The translations under genes were made by a program, and so were the position numbers. Shown piece after piece: positions 51,601 through 64,000 of a stretch of 64,000 bases of DNA (its first letter is position 1; each line of letters starts with the position of its first letter). Origin of the DNA: Archilochus colubris (Eukaryota; Chordata; Aves; Apodiformes; Trochilidae); NCBI GenBank assembly GCA_023079485.1, contig CM041084.1:15156609-15220608 (forward strand), given 5' to 3'. Under the pieces are notes generated by a model that saw nothing but the letters and a program-made list of their open reading frames with translations, did not search any database and was not told the DNA's origin.

Positions 51601-52515
51601 AATTTTAGCAAGTACACACAGTGAGACAAACACAAGGCCTAAAAATTACAGAACATTTATCAGGAAATATTTGAGATTGAAATAAAAATGCAAAAGCTGG
51701 CAATTGAATTCCAGCCTTTTAAAGACTGTTCTTGGCTGCAATTTTTGCACTTTATCTCCAGTTCAGCTGAGGAGTGTCTGGTAAGCCACTAGAACCATAT
51801 ATATCTGATAACTCCTACATTTTGAGACTTTAGTACGGAAGTGGGAAAGGACACTCCAAGTATTAATTTTTTCCCTTTTTGATGGATTCTGTTTTATACA
51901 CAATAGATGGAACCTGGAATCAGCCAAATTTACCATGAAGGAAAGACAGACATCAAAATATTATTTGGATGCTTGATATTGTGAATTAGAAAGAGGGGAC
52001 ACTAATTGCTTCTGCTTAATCACAGAGATCCATCCTTTTTGATCCAGGAGAATAATCAAACTTCTAGTTTCCCTAGAAAAAAGATTCTTCTGGATGCAGG
52101 TAATATCAATGTTTGGACTAATTTAACACCTGAAAGCTGAACCAGGAAAGACTGTCACTTTGTCACTATGTGCACAAATTATAGAATTATAGCTGCTCTG
52201 CAAGAACCTGCAATGGCCCATCAGGTTCTTCACTAGGCTGGCTACAATGGGTTCTCTTTAAGGAAAGTCTTGTAGTTCTGCAGCTTTCACATGCAGAACA
52301 GACTTTAAATAGTTTCACTGAAACAAGTTAAGGTTGCATCCCTTCAATGTCCAAAGTTCAGAAAAAGGAAAGAAAATTTTAGGATTTTATTTATTGCTTA
52401 ATGACATATCCGATGTCTCTTCAGACTACATCCAATGAAGCCTGATATCACAAAACTTTAAGATGTTTTGAAAAGGCCCCAGTCTGCAAAGTCTTGGTAC
52501 ATCTTCATTTCCTAC

Positions 52516-52570
52516 AGAAAGAAAATAAATTTAAAAAAAAATTAAAAGATAATTAAAAAAAAAAAAAAAA
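52516..52570 (+). repeat. A-rich low-complexity tract
   Basis: Several A runs, ending in A16 at 52555-52570. Confidence 0.88.
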
Positions 52571-55500
52571 GGCAGCCTGGAAAAACCCGAGAAGAAGGTA
52601 GAGAAGTGCAACAGCTTTCCTGTGAAGCCAGGAATCCTCACAATGAGTTCAATTAAACCAGAGTCTAACACCTCCTTCACACTATCTCAAGTGAGGTGTC
52701 ACCCTTCTTAATGCTCCAGAGTCATGTAACAAAATATACTGGGCAGCAGTGTATTTGCAAATAGGAGCAAAGGAGATTTGCTGGTTACACTTTTACAGTG
52801 TCCCCACCCCCTTCAATACCATCAAAAAGAAAGGCCACCAAGACTTTGATCAGTCCAGGTCTCTCTTAACAGTCAGAAAATGGCCTAAGAATAGCAAAGT
52901 TCAGCTCTCTGCCAGCACTTACCCTCTGTATTGGTGCTAGATTATAAACTCTTAACATCCCATGTTCTTATTTTTCTTGTTTTCCAGGCATTTTAGAAGA
53001 ACCCTACACACATGTAACATGATACAGGCACTTTTGTTTCTGCTCAGTTCTCTTACAAAACACTTAAGATCTCAAATTCAACCTGCTGTTATTTTTTTCT
53101 TATTCCACCATCTTTCTTAATTTCTCATTTGTGATGTAATCTGCTGCAGTCAGCAGGACTCTCCTTCAGTGTATTTCTCTCCCATTTGACCTCATATAAC
53201 ACTGTTGTAGTTTGACCATCTGTTCTAGACCCCCTGCCCAAAGATGTTTTCAGAAGCAATCTGCTTTTGCACATTCCAGATGTTTAAAGAAATTACTTTC
53301 CCAGAGAACGGAAGAAGACCTGCTAAGGAGACAATCTCTACAAGTGCCATGATAGGATCATGCCTGACTATGCTTCCCTCAAAACTCCAAAGCAAAGCCA
53401 TTCACCAGAAAGTTATCAGGACCCAGAAAGTTTAGAGCTACAGTAGGAATAATAAGTGTATGTGCAATTCTCCTACCATGAGATTAGTAAGTTTATACAG
53501 TGCATGAGTTAAGGATTACTCCTGTAAACAAGATGGCATAAAAAATATAGCTGAACCAGAAAGTTATGTTATTACAACACAAGATGGATGTTTGAGGTGC
53601 ACACTGGAACAATTAAGTGAGCATATTCATGCTTACCACATTAAAGTGCTCTTATTGATACTTGCCAAATACTCATCGAGCAAGGAGAATTAAAAGCAGG
53701 AACCTCGAAAAAACCCTTTAGCCAAGAAAGTCATAAGACATGTTAATGTGAAGGTTTCTTTCCACAGTAGTAGGGTACAGTTTCTCTTAGAATCTGGTTT
53801 CAAATTTGATGAAATAGGATTCTGCAAGAAACTCTATACCACCTCACAGAAGCTCCCGTCATACACTGACCTCTAGTGTAATAAAGATTCAAGACATCAG
53901 AAGTCTCTTTAAAGCCTAGAATTATCAAACTATTTTCTTAATGCTCTGAAGGACATTTTCATGCACTTAGACTGAAAAGAAGGGTCTCACAGGATTACTC
54001 TCAACTGTTTAACAAAACTGTAGCATGGGTAAAGGAAGCTATGTAACTTAAAATTGTTCTAAGGACATGAAGCTACTGCTATGCTTATACAAAATAATTT
54101 ACATCAAAGCTGCATTTAACTACTTTGAACACCAGCTTAATTTAAGACCTAGACATTCTGGACACACAAAATTACTTCCTAACTACATTTTTACAAAATT
54201 CAATTAGAAAAAAAAAAATAGAAACACTGGGCTTCAGCAAGTCCTGTACTGGACAAATTACAATTATATCAGACCAGGTTCTGCATCAGGCTTTCAGAGG
54301 GCATGTGGATGGAACTGCTGACTGAGATGTACTAACTGTAGCCAGCATTCAAGACAAGAAGTCTGATGGAAATGTGATATAAAAATCCTCATGGATCCTC
54401 ATTCACTCACTGAAGACATATGGCTCAGAGAGTCAGCTGGGGGGGCAGGGTAGCCTCTCAGGGAGCCCAGGCAAACTGTGGTGAGACTGTAGCTGGTTAA
54501 TTTTAACCAAAAGCTTTTGAAAAGTAAAAAAGACAACAATCCACTAAGTTTTAAAGCTATCAACATTAAATAAAAACAAAAACATTTCTCTCACCAACGT
54601 TAACTATTAAAGTATATGCATTTTTAATAAGCTAACTATAGCTTTATGATAAAAACTTTTTAATTAAAGTATAGCAAACTCTAAGGCAGCATAACTGAAC
54701 AGGACAATTAAAGTAGACGTCACAATTATTTACAGCTTGTGTACTACTTCTATCCAAGTCCTAAGTACCTATCCTAAGCACCTGATTCTAGACAAAAAAT
54801 GCCAGAAACATTTCCTTAATTTCAGAACATTTTATTACACATCCTTTAAAAGCAGGGTGCCATTCAGAAGCTGTTTCAAAGTGAAGTGACACTTTCAAAG
54901 TGTCCAAGTTTCTAATGTCTGTACACACCACCTCTAAAATTCAGGCATGTGTGGCTGTGTTGGAACAAGAGCTTTTATGTGCACTCAAGAGTAGAAGCCC
55001 TAAAAAACTGAGATCTCTTGAGTAAGATGTTAAAAGTTTCAGAAATATTAAGTTCAAAAAGATTTAAGCCCAGCATGAATACAGCCTTCAACATTTGAAG
55101 GAAAAATTCAGAAATCAGAGATAGCTGTTTGAAAATAAGTTCAGATCAACTGAAGGAGGTCCTTTACATCTGAGCTCCCAGATGTGAGGCTGTGACAATA
55201 ACTTAGAAAGTAAGGACTGAGTTTGTAAGACTCGTTTCTAGCTGGGAGTACCTAAATTCTATAAATCTCCAACTGCACTGACAACATCTGAAAGACTAGC
55301 TTTGCATTATTTAAAAAACAAACTACTGAATGATGAACCTAAACATCTAAAGTTTCAGACCACTTCTGAAATCCATGCAAGTCCCTAGGAAGACAACTGC
55401 ATCTATCACACTTGCCTCCTGCACAACAGTGAGCTCCTTGCTGCCCCAACAATGAATTCCATCTCAACAGAGGTTGTGACCTGCATCCCAAAGTCTGCTT

Positions 55501-56989
55501 TTTTGGATGTATTTTATCTGCAGTCTAAACCCAGCAGCTTCTCTTGTCAGACTGCAGTGATAGCACCAAGTATACAAGCTGTAATGAAGTACAGTATCCC
55601 TCATGCAGTTTTGTAAGCAGTCTAGAAGAACGGTTTCATAGCTACTGGTCCAGAACACTAAAGTTCAAATCTTACAGGTAAGAATTGCTTTCTTTTTAAC
55701 ATCACAGTCATGTTATAGTCAAAATTTATTTACTCCAGCTACAGGGCGTAGTCAAACAGTAGCACTTAGGGTTTACAAGGATATTGGTCACTACATAAAA
55801 TCATTTCAGACAGAGTTAGGAGTAAGATTTGTTTCAACATGTGAGGTCAGAGCCACTCAGCCACACTTCATTTCCAATTCAAGTACGCCAGGTCAGCCAG
55901 CTACTTACCTAACATGTAGCCCATACATGACTAAGACAAAGAACTATATCAAGAAATCCCTTATCCTGAACTGTAATATCTATCCACTGAAGAGCTTGCC
56001 ACTGATTGGGAAAGCACAATACCATTCTCCCAGTCCAAAGGAGGCAACAGTTAATGCATAAAGCACATCAGATAGACCTCAGAGCGTGTTTTGATGTCTT
56101 GCACAACAGTCCCCTGCCATTGTATTTCACAGAATGTGTTCTTCCAACTATTTTTTCCCTAATTTTTTTGTATTTAATGCATGTGGTGTTGGGAATGACT
56201 GTTAGAACAGTGATGTGCATCAGTACACAGATGTTCCACATTTGTCAAGTCACATGAACCTTGTGGCTAACACCCAACCATTAAAAGTCTAAAAATCCTC
56301 CTACATAAAAATCCACATGATGCATTTGTTCCTAGAAGAACATTAGACAGCATACTAGATCGTGGAGACAGATTTCTCCGATATTGTTCTTCTTTTAAGA
56401 ACAAAACAAAGCTCCAACTAGCTTTCTTTTGTTTCAAGAAGTAAAAAAGGATACACAAAAATTAAGTCAATTGGTAGCTTGACAAAATTTGCCAGAGTTA
56501 GGAGAAAGACCTTAAAATTCAATTAACTGTAACATGCAGTGTAAAGAAAATGCACATGTTACATATAATCATATCCAGAACTAATTTTTGACAGTCCTTT
56601 TTCTAAAGAAGCTGGAAAAAACTGGGAATGAAGCAGATAGCTTCATAACCAGCACAGGGCTCCAAACTTTTCACTCAAAGAAGCTTCCCAGTTTATTCCT
56701 TTCCAAACAGACTCAAACAAAAAGATGCAGAAATGGATGTCAGAATACATGACCTAAGGTCTCCCCTAAGACCCTTACACTCAGCACTGCCTTAATGGTA
56801 AGAATCATAGCTCGGAATGCTGCATCTAGCTAAAAATTTGCATTGTCCAGGGTTAGTAAAATACTCCATTCTAGATCTTGTACTAAGCCATTGAAAAAAG
56901 GTCACGCAGCAGATTGTGAGTTACCAGACAATTGCACACAGACTGATGTTTTCCTAAGCTGGCAACATAACTCCTCAGAAGGATTTGTT

Positions 56990-58005
56990 TCAACACCCAT
57001 ACATGGGTAGGAACACCTCCCACTAGACCAAATTACTCAAAGCCCCATCCAACCTGGCTTTGAACACTTCCAGGGATGGGGTCTCCACAGCCTCTCTGGG
57101 CAACCTGTTCCTGTGTTTCACCACCTTCATAGTAAATAATTTCTTCCTAATAATCTAACCTAAATCTACCCTCTCCTATTTTAAGGCCATTGCCCCTCAT
57201 TCTGTCACTACATACCCTTGTAAAAAGTTCCTCTCCAGCTTTCTTGTAAGCCCCCTTCAGGTACTGGAAGGCTGCTGTAAGGTATCCCTGGAGCCTCCTT
57301 TTCTCCAAGCTGAAAAAGCCCAACTCTCAGCCTGTGTTCATAGGAGAGGTGTTTCAAGCCCATTGATTACATTCGTGGCCCTCCTCTGTACTTGCTCCAA
57401 GAGCTCTATGTCCTTCTTGTGTTGGAGGCTCCAGAACTGGACACAGTGCTCCAGGTGGGGGTCTCACAAGAACAGACTAGAGGGGGAGAATCAGCTCCTT
57501 TGATCTGCTGGTCATGATTCTTTTGATGCATCCCAGGATACAGTTTGCTTTTTGGAGTGCAAGCACACACTGCCAGCTTATGTTGAGGTTTTCCTCAAGC
57601 ATCACCCCCAAGTCCTTCTGCTCAGAGTTGTTTTCGATCCAGTTTCCACCCAATCTGTGTTTGTGTTTGGGACTGCCCCAACCCAGGTGCAGAACCTTGC
57701 ACCTGACCTTGTTGAACTTCATGCAGTTTGCATGAGCCCTCTCCTCAAGCCTTTCAAGATCCATCTGGATGGCATCCCGCCCCTCTAGCACACTCACCTC
57801 ACCACACAGCTTGGTGTCACCAGCAAACCCGCTGAAGGTGTACTCAGTTCCATGGTTCATGTCACCAACAAATATGCTAAACAGCACCAGTCTAATTACC
57901 AACTCTTGAGGAATGTCACTCACAACTGGTCTCCATTTTGACACTGAGCTGTTTACCACAACTCAGAGTGTGACCAACCAGTCAGTTCCTTATCTAAGTT
58001 TCAAA
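56990..58005 (-). mobile_element. CR1 LINE with 3' UTR and end of ORF2 (5'-truncated, decayed)
   Basis: About 1 kb of CR1 in minus orientation. Positions 56990-57480 carry the ORF2 end and 3' UTR in reverse complement (ccatccaacctggctttgaa, cttccagggatggggtc, ggacacagtgctccagg). Positions 57477-57959 encode the C-terminal part of the reverse transcriptase. The terminal octamer repeats typical of CR1 3' ends are missing or eroded at the left edge. The text differs from the fragment at 5626-6075, suggesting a different CR1 subfamily or age. The right edge is approximate. Confidence 0.94.
57477..57959 (-). pseudogene. CR1 ORF2 reverse-transcriptase remnant
   Basis: A 160-codon open frame that matches the CR1-type (non-LTR) reverse transcriptase from the palm domain to the region after the catalytic motif. 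Recognisable pieces include SDIPQ, FAGDTKLCG, LERLEERAHANCMKFNK, KVLHLGWG and KDLGVMLEENLN, ending near SRSKELILPL. The catalytic loop of active elements has two adjacent aspartates (FADD); here it reads FAGD, so one catalytic Asp is lost. The endonuclease domain and most of the polymerase are missing upstream. It is a dead fragment with no host function suggested. The frame has stayed open by chance or because insertion is not very old. Confidence 0.93.
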
Positions 58006-61000
58006 CACTAATTCCTGAACTATTTTTATTAAGATGCAGTAACCCTTAAACATAATCATGCTGTAGGTGACAGAACAATGTCCACCCAACAATCCCATTT
58101 CTAACAGGAAGTTATTCCAAATTAACTATGTATTCTTCATGAAATGCATCCAGCTTGCAACAGAAGATCTACAGTTCTGAAGACCAGCTCAGTATATTTG
58201 GATTTTGGCATACACTAGAAAGCATCTACTAATTCATACATCAGTGTTTGCATCCAAACAATAAATTCAAGTGGAATAAATCTAAACCATTCCTATGGCA
58301 TGTGACAGGCCTCTGCTCAGCACCCTAGAACAGGAGAGAGATGGTTTCAATTTCTTGCTGACAGAAACTTGTGTGATCCTGGAGAATTCACTGGGGTTGG
58401 TCTGTGGGTCCCACAGCAATCTCATCCAGCTGCTGGCTGCCAGATTCCCACTGTATCCCTTCCTGACTCTATCCCTTCCCTGCTCCACAACATGTGCTGC
58501 ACTGACTCATTTCAGACCAGAAACCATAAAAATAATTTACTTGTTTCCTTATACATTAAACACATGACTCAGTAAAGGGTCAGAAAAGCAGAATGGAGCC
58601 AAGGGGGAAGCTGGTACACATGGATGAGAACATGGTGGCTACTACATTAATCCAGCTCCCAGATAACTCAAGATGAAAAGAACTCTCCAGTTGCACAGGG
58701 ATCTGGTAAGGATAAAAAACTGAAGTTAAAAAGGCACAGAGATTCACATTAGCACACTGGAACAGTTTTTTAGTTTATATGCCCAAGGAAAGGATTTTTT
58801 CCACAGAACACCCATTTTGGACAAGTCTGTGGCTCCCATCACCCAAATTTCTAAGTTCCCTTGGGACTCTGAGTCTGAGACTTACTGAAGTAAAACGAAG
58901 CTTACAGAGGGATCTATGCGGAGGCAGGAGATTCAAGGAGAAGCCTCTGTTTTGCAGGAAACTTCAGTAGAAGGGAGGTAGGAGGGAACAGACACAGAAT
59001 GGTCCTTCCCTTCTACAAGTCTACATGCTCAACAAGACCACTGTGTGCTGCTGTTTCTGTACTTCCTTCTATACTTGTGTGTGGGGTGATTTATGTGAAC
59101 AAGTGCAATCCAAATTATCTTTGCAGCTTTATCTCAATCATAACACACTTAGCTATGAAAAAAAAAGGGAAGACACCATCTTCAGGAGGTTCCCTTGATA
59201 AAATTTCTCCAAAAGCTGAATCTCATTTGTCCTTTTAAAGAAAGGGCAAATCCACTTTTAAAGCACCCCAAAGAGGAGTTACAGCTTCCTAAGATGCACT
59301 GATGGCAGTGGCTACCCATCCACTGCTACTGGCAACATCTCTTTCTCAGCTATCCCTCCACCAGGGAGGGATGTTCTGGCGAGCATTTTTTTCTAGACTG
59401 CTGAAAGTGTTTTCTTCACAGTTCTTTTGTTGGCATAGCTGTTGTAGTTAGACAGAATGTATCAGAACAGATATGTCTTAATAGTATCAAGCAGCACCAG
59501 AAACATCACAACAAATTTTCATTTTATTAGCACAATGAGAATACAGGAGACAGAAAATATTTAGCAACACATATTAACTAGCAGAATAAGAAACAAAACC
59601 TCTCTGAACATTTAAATGCTATTTCAAATTATAAAAGTAGCCTGGTATAAACACAGCATGATTGGTAAAGAAATTCAGCATATACCTAATCGTAAATTTC
59701 TTTCCTAGACATTCTTTCTACAACTATCATGTATCACCTCATGCACTGTTTAAAGTAAAAAATTGAGAAGTAGCCATTAACCCATTTGCAAAACCTTAAG
59801 TAGACTCTGGAGTCTTTAGTCTCCTTGTTTGTTTTATGAAATCACATCACAAACAATCCAGTCTTATTCATGAGGTAAGCTTTGGAAATTTTACTCACTT
59901 AATGAACTACATAATTATGTTAGAGATTATATAGTCCTGTGGGACTTGAATAGTTCCTTGCTAACTCTCTCCTATTAAAAACCTTATGTTGCTTACAGCT
60001 TATTTATGAACTTAAGTTCTTTTGTTTTAAGCTAGCTTTCTCACATTATAGCTTAAGTCTAAGAACAGATCAATTCTGTGGTGTCCCTTGTTGTCACCAA
60101 TAGCAGCCTTGTTAGTCAGTAATAGAGCTGTGAACACTGTATGTAGCAGGTAATAGTCTGATTTGAATGTAAGCAGCCATTACCATTTAGTTTACCAGTT
60201 TTGCATCAATCTGTTCGGAATATATTTATGGTGCTTGGCAGGCTATTAAAGAGTTGAGAGGGAGAAGCAAGCATGATAGCAGCTCCTGTTGAAGAGGAAA
60301 GTTATATATGATTATTACAACACGAGAAGCACTTGTGGTAAGATTGAACATTTTCAGAGTGAAGTAGTCTGTCTATGCTGACAAAATTCAGTTTTGAAAA
60401 TGGAAGCAAGTATCATATGCTAGAACACCAGTAATACTGGAAGAACCATAGTATGATTGTTTTGCATGTCATTTAGCAGCTGGTGGGAAAAAGCTTCCAA
60501 CAGAACAAGTGATAGAAGTACATCCTTGCCTCATTTAACTCCTGGGAAAGCCGGGCTGCGATTTTCGCAGTGTGTTTACTGCAATCACCACCCGGAGGCC
60601 TTATCATTGCTGGCAAGCTCAGTGAGCACTCCTTTCCTCCTGCCTCACTGCTGGGCAGGACACCTAAACAAGAAGCAGACCTCCCTGTTTTGAATGCTTG
60701 AGAAAGTGCAGCACAGACACCCCAGCTCAGCCCTGTCCTGCACAAGGGTGTGCCCTCTTGCTTTTCCCCGACTCCATGCAAATTCCTAACCTACATGCTT
60801 AGGACAGATGTTCAGCTTGACAGGTTGCCAGCAGCAGGGAAGTGCATTTTCTGAAATACACACAAAGAGCTATAACAGAAAGGGAAAATTTTACTCTTTA
60901 AATTGAATTTTAGAATGAATTTTAGTGTTTAAATGACTGAGAGAGGTGGGGTTTTTTTAGGCCCCTAACAAGCTTCTGCAAAGCTAGACACATCTTAGGC

Positions 61001-64000
61001 AATTCCCTCTCAGCTAGGTAACCTGCTGTGCTGAATGTGGAAGGGTAAGAACCCCAGTGAGTACAGAGTAACTACTTGCATAGTTACTTTTGAATTTCAT
61101 CTAAGAGTGTCCTGAAACAGAAATGTGTACTATAGTTAGAGCTTCAGTCAGGAGTTCCGAGTACAAGTCACATTGCGTGAGCTCTCTTTGGCATGCTCAC
61201 TCCTTAACCTTCAGCTTGAACTCCTTCCTCATCTTTTACATATCAATTATATATACCAAAAAGCCAAGTACTAGCTGCATAAACTAGTTCATTCCCCAAA
61301 TTCAATTTAAAAATTTAAGTGTAGAATTGCCATATGCTTTAGACGAAATGAGTGTGGGCAACCCCAGTGAGTGAGAGTGGTCTAAAGTCACCCTTCATAC
61401 AGGTTTCACTGACTGTACATTCAAGCAACTTCAGCAACTTTGACTAGGATACAGATGGCAAACAGAAGATTCCTTTATATTTGTAAACCAGCTGCCATTG
61501 ATTCAAGTCACATTAGTCCATCTTGAACTCATATCAGAACATAGTCAAACACCGATGTTTGATGACAACCGCAGTAAATCTTCACGCTCAACTGTGAACC
61601 TGAGCAAGAACATCTTCAACTTCCCAAATTTTCTCCTAAAGCCCTAGAAATAGAGCACACTTTAATTAAATAAATTCTAATCTTAGCCAAAGTAAAATAT
61701 TATCTTAAAGGTTTTGTTCTTTAATAATTTCCTATACAAGTAAAATGAGGCAACAGAGGTAGGTTTCATTACATTCTCTTTGCTCTTTTGGCAGGAGCAT
61801 CAACTATTTAGGACATCTTCTGAAAGGGCTTCAAAATCAAATTACAATGTTCTTAGACTTGTCAAGCAGCAACACTTGGGAAAGAGATATTTTAACAGCA
61901 TGTAAACCAATGACTTTTGCCAACCAATTTGAGTACTCTGGAGCAGATTTCCACATATGCTCATTAGATTGTCTTCCAGGTTCTTAAAATGAATTATTTG
62001 AAACTTTCCTCCAGGCTTAAAGACATTTGCATGTTCTGATTTAATATGAACAGCAGTTTCTCCTTCAGAAGGCACATACAATTATGCCGCAGATTACAGT
62101 TGACTACCTCTTCATGAAAACCCCCCATGTATTCAAGACTTCAATACTAATTAACTTTTATTTGATTTGCCTAGTTTCTCTCACATTTTACATCTATGTC
62201 ACCTCCCTTTTGTAACTTAAGGCATTTAAGTGTAGGAGAAATACTGAAAATCAGATGCATCATTTGTCTCTAAAAGATTTCACAGAAAAGATTTGAGCAC
62301 ATTTTGGGTGAGTAATTACTTAGTCAGTCCAAAGCCATTAGCAGTATGACATATTCACTGTTTTAAAGATGCTGAACTACTTATAAGCTATCACAACTGT
62401 TTATCACAGGACTGCAAAGGAACAGACTTGGTTGATCAAGCACAGAAAGCAGCATGCAGTAATGGAGGCGATGGCAGCTTCACCACTGAATTCCAGCTCA
62501 TCATAAGCAGCACTTGCAGTTTCAAACTTGCCAGGACTGACAAAATAGATAACAGAGACAAGTGTCTATTTAAAAAAAAAATTAACATTTTTTTTAAAAG
62601 ACAGTTCTACATATAGTAATTGGGTTTGTTTTTTCTTTTTTTCTTGACCCTCATTAGGCCTTTACCTGTAGAGACAAATTTGTATCATTCACATAACTCA
62701 TGCGCTCCTTCCAAACTCACTCCACTGCTCTACTCCATTATTCAGTGGTGTACAAACCAAAAAATGGAATACAAACAAGAAAAACTTGTTTTCTTTTGGT
62801 CAGAAAAGAAAGATTATGTAAATATGGTGAAAGGAGAAGATTTGGTGGAGGTCAGGTAAAGGCAGATGTGCTAGAGTGGTCCCAACTCCAAGTGCTTGGC
62901 CAGCAAAGGTGGAAGTGGTAAATCCAGGAATGTCCTATACAAATAAAAAGTGTGAGAGGGAGGGCAGAACACACTATGTTTCAAGTCTTTGCTAAATACA
63001 AGCCCTCTTCCCTAAATTGGGCAACTGGGGTTAATTTCAAAGTCTTCAGCTGTACAATAGACCAAGTTTCCATTAAATTGGAAACCATCATGTATCACAT
63101 TAAAAAAACCTGGCAGGTAGCTCCATTTTTAGTTATATTAAGCTATACTCTAAGATCTGCTTGGCACAGACATATTAGAACGTGTTCTTCTTACATCTCT
63201 GCAAAGGAAGAATAGAACTTGGACTTGGCAGATACATTGGCCATTTCCTGCCTAAGCTAGCCTAGAAGTTACAACAACTCTACCAAAGCACCATCATTCA
63301 GCAGCTCAGCACAGCAATGGCAGAACTGCATTGTAATTCAGAATTTAGAATCCACAGTCATCTCTCCTGGTCAGGTTGTTATGCACCATCCTAAAACGCA
63401 CAAGCACATCATCCAGCTCCAACTGCAAGCTATCTCAGCTGCTGGGATTATGTGGATCAACTGGACATGGCCTCAGTGTACAGCAACAAACCCTTCATAG
63501 CAAGTTATGGAGGAATACACAGCCAAAAGAAACAAAGAAAACCCTCTAAACACCCAAGAACAGACTAATGACAGAAACAGCCTATAAAACCCCAAATAGG
63601 AGGAGCTGAATATCCTACCAAAGATAACAGTGACAACTAATTACAGTCTTTAGAAGGGTCAGATATGGAAATGGAAGGAAGATTAAACACACAGCTCTCA
63701 AACAAGGCAGAAGGACACGACTAATGCTGCGTGGTCACTAACGAGTAGGTCATGCACCAGCTTATTCAGATACACACTTCGTGTATTCAAGGCACATTCC
63801 CTGTGTTTAGATTTACTTCCTGGGCTTGAGCATCTTTTGAAAGCATGACTGAAAACATCTCCCTCATTAATGAAATTAATTTCATTAAAAGGAATACATG
63901 TAAGAATTCCTAAAGTTTTAAAAAATATGTATTTCTAACAAAACAACATAATTAGAGACATACCAGATTCATGGATCCTATTGCATTGCTGTTCACTCAG
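58006..64000 (-). other. Non-coding stretch at the right edge, no gene seen
   Basis: AT-rich non-coding sequence with a modest GC-richer patch at about 60540-60780 and a perfect 22-bp palindrome at 63867-63888. No exon or transposon is supported. Confidence 0.5.
63867..63888. repeat. Perfect 22-bp AT-rich palindrome
   Basis: The half-site TTAATGAAATT is followed immediately by its exact reverse complement. It contains TAAT/ATTA cores of the kind homeodomain proteins bind. Confidence 0.9.

Larger units (their letters stand above)
42305..56989 (-). other. Long non-coding stretch, no gene seen
   Basis: AT-rich, with A22 at 44510-44531, an (AAAC)n-like tract at 45640-45664, a G-run cluster at 47881-47910 and an A-rich tract at 52516-52570. 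All open frames are short and look random. Confidence 0.5.

Noticed and set aside
57514..57788. Plus-strand ORFs at 57.5-57.8 kb
   Set aside because: Antisense shadows of the CR1 reverse-transcriptase remnant.

Overview
The window looks like a piece of a bird (sauropsid) nuclear genome. It is AT-rich, CpG-poor and intron-dominated, and its only recognisable interspersed repeats are three CR1-type LINE fragments. The gene I can identify with confidence is SVIL (supervillin) on the minus strand, and the window holds the 5' part of that gene. No bacterial-type operons, tRNAs, rRNAs, CRISPR arrays or viral genes were seen.

Layout in transcription order (right to left). From about 13 kb to 64 kb there is non-coding sequence, presumably 5' intron and/or upstream flank of SVIL. 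It holds a CR1 with a damaged reverse transcriptase (about 57 kb), a short 3' CR1 stub (about 17.8 kb), simple repeats, a CpG-dense patch at 23.15-23.49 kb that could be an alternative promoter/first exon, and a weaker exon-like segment at 42.19-42.30 kb. Then come two well-bordered 5' exons (67 nt at 12689-12755 and 85 nt at 7529-7613), the exon carrying the SVIL start codon only 8 nt before its splice donor (2120-2171), a 152-nt coding exon (1849-2000) and a 682-nt coding exon (776-1457). The next coding exon lies beyond position 1. Splice phases agree across all joined coding exons and give 280 complete codons plus 2 nt of supervillin. This is its disordered N-terminal region, which in the family binds myosin II and F-actin; the gelsolin/villin-like C-terminal part is outside the window.

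The most interesting observation is that the 85-nt exon and the start-codon exon are both open in the SVIL reading frame, with matching splice phase. Together they add 43 stop-free codons upstream of the annotated-type methionine, but no in-frame ATG is visible in the window, so either a distal start exon or chance (conserved 5' UTR) could explain it. I did not find evidence for a wholly new biological system. Most of the window is ordinary avian intron/flank, and exon calls 5' of 7.6 kb rest on splice signals alone.
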